DNA from: a bacterium 1XD21-70 | GTDB lineage: Bacteria > Bacillota > Clostridia > Lachnospirales > Lachnospiraceae | Assembly: GCA_003669055.1 (NCBI GenBank) | Contig: RAYB01000016.1 | Coordinates: forward strand, 55,843-119,842 | Reading direction: 5' to 3' | DNA: 64,000 bases | Shown: in pieces, positions 18,973 to 26,259 of the stretch | Layout of the letters: every line of letters begins with the position of its first letter | Numbering within the stretch: position 1 is the stretch's first letter | Notes under the pieces: model-generated | Databases searched by the model: none | What the model saw: only the letters and a program-made list of their open reading frames with translations | What the model was told of the DNA's origin: nothing | Program-made: the position numbers and the translations under genes

Positions 18973-19001
18973 TTGTTAAAGGGAGAATTTTGTGCTAAAA
19001 T
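18973..19001 (+). promoter_or_regulatory. Promoter of the PIN-antitoxin pair
   Basis: TTGTTA at 18973-18978, 17 bases, TAAAAT at 18996-19001. The PIN gene start codon follows 24 bases later. Confidence 0.6.
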
Positions 19002-19024
19002 GACTATAAAGGGAGTGGGATGCT

Positions 19025-19504
19025 ATGGACAGGAAATTGAAGGTGTATTTGGACACATCTGTTATAAGTTATCTGCAACAGGCAGATGCGCCAGAGCGAA
19101 TGAAGGATACATTAGTTCTTTGGGCACAGTTTGAAGTTGGAAAGTATGATATTTGTTTGTCACAGGTGACGCTTGATGAAGTGGGTGAATGTCGAGAACC
19201 TAAAAGAACAGTATTGTATGAGTATTTGAGCAGGATTTCATATACAAAGTTGGAGATTACAGATGAAGTTCTTAAAGTTGCAAATCAGATCATAGATATG
19301 GGTATACTGACAAAGAAAAGCATTGATGATTGTCAGCATATAGCAACTGCTGTCGTGCATGGGTGTGACTGCATCATATCATGGAATTTTAAGCATATTG
19401 TAAATATAAAGACTATTAAGGGTATCAGGGCAATCACACACCTTGAAAGCTATAAGGATATTGATATTATGAATCCGTCTGTATTATTGGGAGGTGGGGA
19501 ATAA
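19025..19504 (+). CDS. PIN-domain protein (VapC-like toxin ribonuclease)
   Basis: A 159-residue PIN-domain protein. It starts LKVYLDTSVISYL with D10 as the first metal ligand, and keeps acidic residues in the TLDEVGE segment (near residue 52), the conserved D101/D102 in KKSIDDCQHIATAVVHG, and the IISWNFKHIVN segment. PIN proteins of this type are toxin ribonucleases in toxin-antitoxin pairs. The next gene overlaps its stop codon and encodes a short acidic-basic protein that is the obvious antitoxin candidate. The toxin-first order is less common for VapBC. Its own promoter lies upstream. Confidence 0.8.
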   Translation: MDRKLKVYLDTSVISYLQQADAPERMKDTLVLWAQFEVGKYDICLSQVTLDEVGECREPKRTVLYEYLSRISYTKLEITDEVLKVANQIIDMGILTKKSIDDCQHIATAVVHGCDCIISWNFKHIVNIKTIKGIRAITHLESYKDIDIMNPSVLLGGGE

Positions 19505-19698
19505 TGGCATATACATTGGAAATCAGCCCAGATTTTACGGTTGAGGATATCCACAAGATTCGAGAGCGTAATTATGAAGTGACAAAGCATATGACAACGG
19601 AGGAGAAACTGCTGTATTATAATATACCAAGGACAGATGCGGAAGAACAGATAGAAAGGCTTAGGGCAAAGCGCAATTAAGTCCGTCTGTATTATTGG
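19474..19698 (+). repeat. 17-base direct repeat flanking the antitoxin gene
   Basis: TCCGTCTGTATTATTGG occurs at 19474-19490 (end of the PIN gene) and again at 19682-19698 (just after the antitoxin gene). Each copy precedes an antitoxin-like coding sequence. This indicates a tandem duplication of the antitoxin unit. Confidence 0.8.
19504..19680 (+). CDS. Small antitoxin-like partner of the PIN protein
   Basis: A 58-residue protein too short for many gene finders: MAYTLEISPDFTVEDIHKI, then a charged helical stretch ending IERLRAKRN. Its ATG overlaps the stop codon of the PIN gene (TAATG), so the two are translationally coupled. The position downstream of a PIN toxin and the helical, charged composition suggest an antitoxin. 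I do not recognise a named antitoxin family. A decayed second copy follows, which supports the gene being a real unit. Confidence 0.65.
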   Translation: MAYTLEISPDFTVEDIHKIRERNYEVTKHMTTEEKLLYYNIPRTDAEEQIERLRAKRN

Positions 19699-19714
19699 AA
19701 AGTGAAGGATGATT

Positions 19715-19880
19715 ATGGAAAAACCTGTTTTGAGTCCAAATTTGACTATAGATGAGAGGATATTCATACACTCAGGGAATATGATTATGAAATGACAAAG
19801 CATATGACAGATGAGGAACGAATGGATTACTGCAACAAGAGAGGAAGAGAAGTTCAGAAAAAATTTAGAGAAAATGAAAG
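19715..19880 (+). pseudogene. Decayed second copy of the antitoxin gene
   Basis: From ATG 19715 the frame reads MEKPVLSPNLTIDE; after a frameshift it continues as DIHTLREYDYEMTKHMTDEERMDYCNKRG. This parallels FTVEDIHKIRERNYEVTKHMTTEEK of the intact antitoxin. The copy follows the second 17-base repeat and is therefore a broken tandem duplicate. Its exact 3' end is unclear. Confidence 0.6.
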
Positions 19881-19951
19881 TCTTACAATCATTTCAATAC
19901 TACAGAATAAATTACCAGAATATGGTATCTTACTGACCGCGATATACCGCT

Positions 19952-20055
19952 CAGGTGGCGTATACTTATGCTAATGAAGCAGATATGTTGAATGTTGTTT
20001 TATTTGGAAAAACGTAAAACAGTGGAAAGATGAAAATCCAACTTCGAAAGGAAAT
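19952..20055 (+). pseudogene. Detached C-terminal part of the KilA-N gene
   Basis: Reading from CAGGTGGC at 19952 gives QVAYTYANEADMLNVVLFGKT then a stop; a one-base shift restores KQWKDENPTSKGNMRD, which runs into the ORF at 20056. These are the residues expected after PAQVA in intact KilA-N proteins. CAGGTGGC also occurs at 18807-18814, at the break point of the upstream half, so the 1.1 kb between may be an insertion. Confidence 0.6.
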
Positions 20056-20550
20056 ATGCGGGATGCGGTAACGCTAAACCAGTTATTGGTATTGGCAAAT
20101 TTGGAAAGCTATAATGCTGTTTTAATTAATCAGGATAAGAATCAGAAAGAGCGGATGGAATTGCTTGTTAAATATAGGTTAGAGCAAGAGCATTGGACGC
20201 TCATTTTTTCTGATTTGAATAAGGCTAAATATTCAGATTATTTGGCAGGAGATTTTGTAAGTGTTGATGTTAAATCGGGAATTTTGAGGTTAAAGAATGT
20301 ATGTGAAATAGAATGTACATTCATTGCCAGTATGCATATTTATCAATATAGAAATCGATTGATGCACTATACCTTAAATAGTACATTTGAACAGATAATA
20401 AAAGACGTATCCGATGCTATGAAAGAAATAGCAGAGTTTGTTGAGAAAGAGATTATTAAAGATTTACCACAAGAAGCTCAAAAAAATTTTCAAGATACAA
20501 TAGTTGGTTATAGAAAATACGCAGAAACATTAAAAGAGTTGAAACTATAA
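20056..20550 (+). CDS. Chimeric protein: KilA-N C-terminal relic joined to a possible HEPN-like helical region
   Basis: The first 45 or so of 164 residues (MRDAVTLNQLLVLANLESYNAVLINQDKNQ, in part) are the C-terminal end of a KilA-N protein. From about residue 50 the sequence changes to an unrelated helical protein: HWTLIFSDLNKAKYSDYLAG..., CTFIASMHIYQYRNRLMHYTL, then a charged helical tail. The RNRLMH stretch fits the Rx4-6H motif of HEPN ribonucleases, but that short motif alone is weak evidence. The gene looks like a deletion fusion, and I would not assume it is functional. Confidence 0.45.
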   Translation: MRDAVTLNQLLVLANLESYNAVLINQDKNQKERMELLVKYRLEQEHWTLIFSDLNKAKYSDYLAGDFVSVDVKSGILRLKNVCEIECTFIASMHIYQYRNRLMHYTLNSTFEQIIKDVSDAMKEIAEFVEKEIIKDLPQEAQKNFQDTIVGYRKYAETLKELKL

Positions 20551-20720
20551 GCCCTGTGGGAATCTGGTAATACCGTTGAGACGGTATGCCTTCTCGTTAA
20601 GAAACATTAATTTCTCGGGTTTTTCGGGCACTTTTGGGAAAATGGATTTGTGCTTTGACGAAAAAATCAGATGTGAATGAAAAATCATACGGCTGGTGGG
20701 GGAAGTAGAAAACAGGGTGT

Positions 20721-21305
20721 GTGGAAAAGGCTGAACAGGGTTGGGGGAGGGATATTTTGCGGGATTTTACGAGACCAGATTTATTGTTTTCCTTGTGTGG
20801 ATTAAATTGTGGGTTATGTCCTATGCACCTGGATGGGCATTGTCCTGGATGCGGAGGCGGTGAAGGAAACCAGTCCTGCAAAATAGCCAGATGCAGCTTG
20901 CAGCATGGGAAGCCGGAATATTGCAGCCGGTGCCAGGAATTTCCCTGTGAAAAATATGGGCATATTGATGCGTTCGATTCATTTGTCACACATCAGAACC
21001 AGAAAAAAGATTTGGAGAAGCAGCAGGAAATTGGTGCGGAGGCATACCGGGCAGAACAGGAAGAGAAAATTCGTATTTTGGCATTTCTTTTGGAAAATTA
21101 CAACGATGGGCGAAAAAAGAAATTCTTTTGCGTGGCTGTAAATTTATTGGAATTAGAAGATTTAAAATCAGTAATGCAAGAGAAAGAAGCGGAGAAAGAA
21201 TTGTGTAGTCTATCGATAAAAGAGAGAGCAGCTTATATGAAAAAACGGTTGGAAAATATAGCCGATGAAAGGCAGATGGTATTGAAGTTAAGAAAGAAAA
21301 GGTGA
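20721..21305 (+). CDS. DUF3795 domain-containing protein
   Basis: A 194-residue cysteine-rich protein: LCGLNCGLCPMHLDGHCPGCGGG, then SCKIARCSLQHGKPEYCSRCQEFPCEKY. This Cys pattern is typical of DUF3795 proteins, which probably bind a metal or cluster; their function is unknown. The C-terminal half is charged and helical. The start is a GTG at 20721, with GGGGGAAG upstream. A second, shorter DUF3795 gene lies at 22403, so the island carries two. Both are AT-richer than core genes. Confidence 0.75.
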   Translation: MEKAEQGWGRDILRDFTRPDLLFSLCGLNCGLCPMHLDGHCPGCGGGEGNQSCKIARCSLQHGKPEYCSRCQEFPCEKYGHIDAFDSFVTHQNQKKDLEKQQEIGAEAYRAEQEEKIRILAFLLENYNDGRKKKFFCVAVNLLELEDLKSVMQEKEAEKELCSLSIKERAAYMKKRLENIADERQMVLKLRKKR

Positions 21306-21309
21306 CAAA

Positions 21310-21812
21310 ATGGAAATTAAAAGATGTGTGAAGAAATCTTTTTCTGTAATTGGAAAAGAAGGTTTTACTGTCCAAAGGAAAATGGACAGGGATATATGTT
21401 TTTCCCGATTCGGAGGCTATAAAGGGAAAGATTGGACATGCATCCCTTTCAGGTAACACCGGAAACAAAGAAAATGGTAATGAAGAATATTTGTTTTCTG
21501 CTGAATCAGTTTATTCGCTGCAGTGCATATGAAAATGTCATATTCTGCTGGGTGATGCACGAACAGACAATTATTGATGAGATTTTATCAAAATTGGAAA
21601 CAGGGGGATGTTTGGTACATACTATTTCCCTGATTTGTGATGCGGATAGTCTAAGAAAACGTCTGCAAAAGGATATAGATGCAGGTATCCGGTCAGAGGA
21701 TGTGATTCAGAGAAGTATTACCCGGATTGGTTTGTATGAGAAACTGGATACAGAAAAAATAGATGTTACCCATATGACACCGGAACAGACAGCGGAAAGA
21801 ATTATAATTTGA
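21310..21812 (+). pseudogene. Fusion relic: GyrI-like N-terminus and nucleotide-kinase-like C-terminus
   Basis: ATG 21310 opens MEIKRCVKKSFSVIGKEG, the start of a GyrI-like/AraC effector-binding protein, but the frame soon leaves that family and stops. From about 21432 another frame encodes HPFQVTPETKKMVMKNICFLL..., VIFCWVMHEQTIIDEIL, and LRKRLQKDIDAGIRSEDVIQRS, which resembles the C-terminal two thirds of a P-loop nucleotide-kinase-like protein. No Walker A is present. The region appears to be two deletion-truncated genes joined together. Confidence 0.5.
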
Positions 21813-21831
21813 ATTTGAAAGGGGTTGTATT

Positions 21832-22374
21832 ATGGTGTTAAGTACAGAACGACTGCTTTTGCGTCCGTGGAAGGAAACGGATGCAGGGAGTTTATATGAA
21901 TATGCAAAAAATCCGGAGGTTGGACCGATTGCGGGGTGGCCGCCGCATAAGAATATTGAGGAAAGCCGTGACGTGATACAGAATGTTTTTCATGGAAAAG
22001 AGTGTTATGCGGTCTGTTTGAAGTCAGACAACCGGGCGATTGGTGCTATCGAACTGAAACTGAATGGCAATACGGATATGACGGATAAAGAGGATGAATG
22101 TGAACTTGGTTACTGGATCGGCCAGGAGTTCTGGGGACAGGGGCTGATTCCGGAAGCTGCCAGTGAACTGCTGCGGCATGGTTTTGAGGATCTTGGCATG
22201 AATATCATATGGTGCGGATATTATGAGGGGAATACGAAATCAAAAAGAGTGCAGGAGAAGCTTGGATTTATTTATCATCATACATGCAATGATGTGCCTG
22301 TGCCACTCATGGGGGAGACAAGAACCGGGCATACAAACTATATGACAAGAGAACAATGGGAAGCTAATAGATAG
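21832..22374 (+). CDS. GNAT-family N-acetyltransferase (RimJ/RimL type)
   Basis: The 180-residue product is complete for the family: it starts with the TERLLLRPWKETDA motif typical of ribosomal-protein-type acetyltransferases, contains CELGYWIGQEFWGQGLIPEA (the acetyl-CoA pyrophosphate loop region) and ends with NTKSKRVQEKLGFIYHH. It would transfer an acetyl group from acetyl-CoA to an amine; the substrate is unknown. GAAAGGGG precedes the ATG. It is part of the AT-rich cargo genes. Confidence 0.85.
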   Translation: MVLSTERLLLRPWKETDAGSLYEYAKNPEVGPIAGWPPHKNIEESRDVIQNVFHGKECYAVCLKSDNRAIGAIELKLNGNTDMTDKEDECELGYWIGQEFWGQGLIPEAASELLRHGFEDLGMNIIWCGYYEGNTKSKRVQEKLGFIYHHTCNDVPVPLMGETRTGHTNYMTREQWEANR

Positions 22375-22402
22375 ATGCAAACATGATTTTTGGGAGGTAC
22401 TG

Positions 22403-22777
22403 ATGAAACGAGAACTGGGAATTGCAAGATGCGGCCTTGCTTGTTGTTTATGTTCAGAAAGCGTCAAATGCAACGGTTGCGGTTCAAATGAATGTCCTGA
22501 CAATGACAGATGTGAGAATAAAAGATGTTCTATTGAAAAGGACATTTCTCATTGCTATATGTGCCATAAAGATTGCAAAAAGGGATTGTTAAGCAAAATC
22601 AAGCCATATACTTTCACGATGTTTATTAAAAAATATGGAGAAGATAAATTATTAGATTGCTTGGAAGAAAACGAAAAAAGAGGAATTGTATATCATCGAG
22701 ATGGTATAAACGGAGATTATGATGATTTTGATGATGTAGATCAGTTGATGGATTTTATCTTGACAGGAGTGCGGTAA
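22403..22777 (+). CDS. Short DUF3795 domain-containing protein
   Basis: A 124-residue cysteine-rich protein: IARCGLACCLCSESVKCNGCG, then CPDNDRCENKRCSIEKDISHCYMCHKDCKKG. It shares the arrangement of the larger DUF3795 protein encoded at 20721 and probably binds metal. An acidic C-terminus (DGINGDYDDFDDVDQLMDFI) is unusual. GGGAGGTACTG precedes the ATG. Function is unknown. Confidence 0.75.
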   Translation: MKRELGIARCGLACCLCSESVKCNGCGSNECPDNDRCENKRCSIEKDISHCYMCHKDCKKGLLSKIKPYTFTMFIKKYGEDKLLDCLEENEKRGIVYHRDGINGDYDDFDDVDQLMDFILTGVR

Positions 22778-22833
22778 CTTCAGGCTGTCGAACTGAATGG
22801 CAGGATATAAAATATGAAAGGGAAGCATGGTTT

Positions 22834-23313
22834 ATGGAACGGAAAATTTTGCTGCTCGGCGATCCGCAACTCTATGAGATTTCCGAAAAAGTAACACGAG
22901 AAGAACTGGAAGAACTTCGCCCTGTTTTCACGGATATGTTTGACTGCATTCAAGGCATTCGCCGGAATTACGGTTTTGGGAGAGCAATCGCAGCCCCGCA
23001 AATCGGGGTAATGAAACGCCTTATATGTATTCTCACAGATAAGCCTTATGTGATTATTAACCCCGAAATTGAGTTTGTCGGTGATGAAATGATGGAACTA
23101 ATGGATGATTGTATGTCGTTCCCAAAGCTGCTTGTGCGTGTGCGGCGGTATCGCCATTGCATATTGCGTTATTTGGATGAGAACTGGGAGCCGCAGGAAA
23201 TGCGGATGGATGATGATATGTCTGAACTGATTCAGCATGAGTATGACCATCTTGATGGCATTCTTGCAACTATGCGTGCTATTGACAATAAATCTTTTGT
23301 GATGAAGGGGTAA
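22834..23313 (+). CDS. def: Peptide deformylase, accessory copy
   Basis: A 159-residue deformylase, which removes the formyl group from nascent proteins. The three family motifs are present in variant form: GFGRAIAAPQIG (Q56), DDCMSFP instead of the usual EGCLS (metal-ligand C93), and HEYDHLDG (H135, E136, H139). All metal ligands are therefore kept. It lies in the accessory island, and AT content suggests it was acquired; a housekeeping def gene would be expected elsewhere. An extra deformylase could protect against deformylase inhibitors, but that is a guess. Confidence 0.85.
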   Translation: MERKILLLGDPQLYEISEKVTREELEELRPVFTDMFDCIQGIRRNYGFGRAIAAPQIGVMKRLICILTDKPYVIINPEIEFVGDEMMELMDDCMSFPKLLVRVRRYRHCILRYLDENWEPQEMRMDDDMSELIQHEYDHLDGILATMRAIDNKSFVMKG

Positions 23314-23426
23314 ACAGCTTCCTATGAGAAGAATTGTGTGCCTGCTGTCGGGGCGTTGGGATTTGATAATGTGCAGGTTCAAACTTCCGGTGGGTTTTTA
23401 TTACACAAATTTCATTTTTTCAGGTA

Positions 23427-23455
23427 TTTCATTCTTTTCCTAAATCCCTTATAAT
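23427..23455 (+). promoter_or_regulatory. Probable promoter of the restriction gene pair
   Basis: A perfect TATAAT at 23450-23455 with a weak TTTCAT at 23427-23432 and a 17-base spacer, about 58 bases before the McrB-like gene. Confidence 0.5.
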
Positions 23456-23513
23456 AGCCTTACAGATGGATGCGGTTGAAAAATTAGATGTTTTGAAATA
23501 GGAGGCAAAATCG

Positions 23514-24989
23514 ATGGATATAAGTTCACTGTTTTCCACATTTGGGATGGATTCGCAGATAACAGTTATAAACGGGGAGATTTGTGAGGTGTCGAACCCC
23601 AATTTTGACTCAAAAATCATGGTTTGCCACAAAGCGCTTACCTTTGGCGGAAGGGATAATATTCCTGATGAATTAAGAGTGCAGATTATGTACGAAAACA
23701 ATAATACTGCTTTTCGTAAGTATGAGGCAACAGGTAACGCTGCTTTATTGGGCATTCACGATTCGGAAGACATTGTATGTGCATGGAAGCTCAAATTTTC
23801 CCATGCAACCCAGGGCACTATATCAAAACAGATAAAAAGAAAATACATAGAGAAAGCAAAGAAAATCGGTTTTGTACAAGCGCCCCCAAACCGTTCAGGA
23901 GAACATGTCTGCGTTTTCAGGAAGGAATTCATATATTTCTATTTAAAAAATTTATCGTGGTTACATGATGCGCCGGTACGGGATCTGAATGAACATTTCG
24001 TATCTGACAATGAACATGAAATTTCTGAGGATCATAGCATCGATGAAAATTGCCGCATCAAGGGCGGTATGAATGTACTTTTGTATGGTGTTCCGGGTTG
24101 TGGCAAAAGCTTTACTATTATGGCTAAGTACTGCAAGGATTCTGAGGCAGTCGAAAGAGTTGTCTTCCATCCGGACTATACTTACGGCGATTTTGTCGGC
24201 CAAATACTGCCGCTGACGGATGGAGAAACCGGGAAAATCAGATATGAATTTTCAGCGGGGCCATTTACACGGATTTTATCAGATGCCTATAATAATCCCG
24301 GCAAAAAATATTGTTTAGTTATAGAGGAAATTAACCGTGGAAATGCCCCGGCAATTTTCGGTGACATTTTCCAGCTTCTTGACAGGGACGAGGATGGTAA
24401 TGGTGCATATGAAATTACCAATGCAGATGTTGCGGCAAAAGTATATATTGACGGCCGGGCATCGAAAAAAATCATGCTGCCGTCCAATTTGTTTATTTTC
24501 GCCACAATGAACACATCCGACCAGAATGTTTTTACGTTGGACACTGCATTCCAGAGAAGATGGAATATGCGCATGGTCGAAAATGATGTATTTAAATCCA
24601 AAATCGCGCAGAAGCCGATTCTTGATACGAAAATCAAGTGGGCAGAGTTTGCTGATACGATTAACGGCCTGATTATCACCAAAAATGTTGGCATGTCATC
24701 TTCCGAGGACAAGAGGCTTGGTGCATACTTTGTTACAGAAAAGGATTTACATTTCTTCACAACGGCAGACGGAATTACGCAGGAAGAAGCTGATGACAGA
24801 AACCACAACTTCCCTGAAAAGGTTTTGAAGTATCTGTGGGATGACGCTTTCAAGTTTACGAGAGAGGAAGTTTTCAAGAACGGTTATGACAGCCTTGAGA
24901 AAATTATTAAGGCATTTGAAACTGCGCAAGGGGATAAGCGTTTTGACGTTTTTGCAGATGATATTTTTGGGTTGAACCAGGGCGAGTAA
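23514..24989 (+). CDS. McrB-like AAA+ GTPase/ATPase of a LlaJI/McrBC-type restriction system
   Basis: A 491-residue motor subunit. The N-terminal 180 residues look like a DNA-recognition region. The AAA+ core shows Walker A GVPGCGKS (192-199), the McrB-type FHPDYTYGDFVGQI segment, Walker B LVIEEINRGN (about 268-277), IFGDIFQLLDRDEDG, and the sensor FATMNTSDQNVFTLDTAFQRRW. The IEEINRGN and MNTSD signatures are those of McrB. The next gene (12 bases on) encodes a LlaJI-family nuclease, so the two form one restriction complex. GGAGG precedes the ATG. No intact methyltransferase lies beside it. Confidence 0.9.
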   Translation: MDISSLFSTFGMDSQITVINGEICEVSNPNFDSKIMVCHKALTFGGRDNIPDELRVQIMYENNNTAFRKYEATGNAALLGIHDSEDIVCAWKLKFSHATQGTISKQIKRKYIEKAKKIGFVQAPPNRSGEHVCVFRKEFIYFYLKNLSWLHDAPVRDLNEHFVSDNEHEISEDHSIDENCRIKGGMNVLLYGVPGCGKSFTIMAKYCKDSEAVERVVFHPDYTYGDFVGQILPLTDGETGKIRYEFSAGPFTRILSDAYNNPGKKYCLVIEEINRGNAPAIFGDIFQLLDRDEDGNGAYEITNADVAAKVYIDGRASKKIMLPSNLFIFATMNTSDQNVFTLDTAFQRRWNMRMVENDVFKSKIAQKPILDTKIKWAEFADTINGLIITKNVGMSSSEDKRLGAYFVTEKDLHFFTTADGITQEEADDRNHNFPEKVLKYLWDDAFKFTREEVFKNGYDSLEKIIKAFETAQGDKRFDVFADDIFGLNQGE

Positions 24990-25001
24990 GGGAGCGATAG
25001 T

Positions 25002-26246
25002 ATGGAAAAAGAGTCCGCACCTTTATATGAGTGCCATGTAAATACAAACGAAGGAACGGATACCTTTGTGGGCATCCGTTCTGACGGCGAGCAAATTAAA
25101 GTTTGTTTTCCGGTTGGCTACAATCTCGGGAAGACGGATGACGAACAGAGAAATGATATACAGCTGTTGATTAGGGTGTTAACTCGTTTTTCCGGCATAA
25201 AGGAGAAACTGCTCCCTCAGCTGCTGATGAATAATCCTGAGACAGTGAATTTCCCGATCCAAGCATACATGACTATTCTTAATGAATATTATAGCAGAGG
25301 CTATTACACAGAAAACGAGCATGTTTTTACAGTAAATGGCAATGGCCCTAAGCATTGGCCACGTACCATAAAAACACAGAGGGCATATCCGCAGGACGAT
25401 TCTTTTGTTTATCTTACCACAGTGGCGAAGGAATCGAGAGTTGACACTGCAAATTACATCACAAAGATAAACGAGTTCTGTGTAGATGAGGCGTATAAAA
25501 AGGTTGGTTTTTTGTTTTCAACAGATAAAGTAAGGAAGCCCTCCATTCTGTTTGATGAAAAACGTTTTGTCATGGCGCTGAAGGAAAAACTCCGCAGCGA
25601 GAATAATGATAAAAATAAGGCATTGCTTTCGGGCATGATTGATATGGTTCAATATGTCGGCAGAAAAGGGAAAAATGCAAGGTTTTTCTTTGGAACCAAT
25701 GATTTTGAGTATGTGTGGGAAAGGCTTATTGATTTTAATTTCGGTGAGGATAACAAAAGCTTCTATTTCCCAAGGACATCGTGGTATTTGGGGACTGAGG
25801 GGAAGCACACAAAATCTGCACTTGAACCGGATACGATAATGAAAGAGGAGGACAAGATATTTATCTTGGATGCCAAATATTATCGATATGGTGATAGTAA
25901 GGATCCGGCAGAACTGCCTCGTTCTACGTCTATTAACAAGCAGATTACATATGGGGAATATGTGGTTACTGACCCTAAGTTCAAAGATGAAAAAGGCCAG
26001 GCACCCCCGGTATATAATGTCTTTTTGATGCCGTTCAATAAGGATGGGCGGGTTTTCCCTTCAAAGGAAAATATGCTGCACATCGGAGAAGCACGAGGCG
26101 ATTGGAAAGATTCTGGTGCCCCGTATGAGAGAGTACTAGGGGTTTTGCTTGATATTAAATGGATGATGGCGAGGACGGTTAAGCATAATAAAAAGGATAT
26201 TAACCAATTGGCACGGTTGGTTGAGGACGTAATTAAAAAAACATAG
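25002..26246 (+). CDS. LlaJI-family restriction endonuclease subunit (PD-(D/E)xK nuclease)
   Basis: A 414-residue nuclease partner of the McrB-like protein. The C-terminal half contains a PD-(D/E)xK core: E275-P-D277 followed by ILDAKYY with D290 and K292. Upstream are the helical segments common to McrC/LlaJI proteins (VRKPSILFDEKRFVMALKE, NDFEYVWERLID). In LlaJI, two cytosine methyltransferases accompany two restriction genes; here only the restriction pair is intact. The gene has GGGAGCG before its ATG and AT-rich codon use like its neighbour. Whether it cuts unmodified or methylated DNA cannot be decided from sequence. Confidence 0.88.
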   Translation: MEKESAPLYECHVNTNEGTDTFVGIRSDGEQIKVCFPVGYNLGKTDDEQRNDIQLLIRVLTRFSGIKEKLLPQLLMNNPETVNFPIQAYMTILNEYYSRGYYTENEHVFTVNGNGPKHWPRTIKTQRAYPQDDSFVYLTTVAKESRVDTANYITKINEFCVDEAYKKVGFLFSTDKVRKPSILFDEKRFVMALKEKLRSENNDKNKALLSGMIDMVQYVGRKGKNARFFFGTNDFEYVWERLIDFNFGEDNKSFYFPRTSWYLGTEGKHTKSALEPDTIMKEEDKIFILDAKYYRYGDSKDPAELPRSTSINKQITYGEYVVTDPKFKDEKGQAPPVYNVFLMPFNKDGRVFPSKENMLHIGEARGDWKDSGAPYERVLGVLLDIKWMMARTVKHNKKDINQLARLVEDVIKKT

Positions 26247-26259
26247 CCATTGCTCCTTT

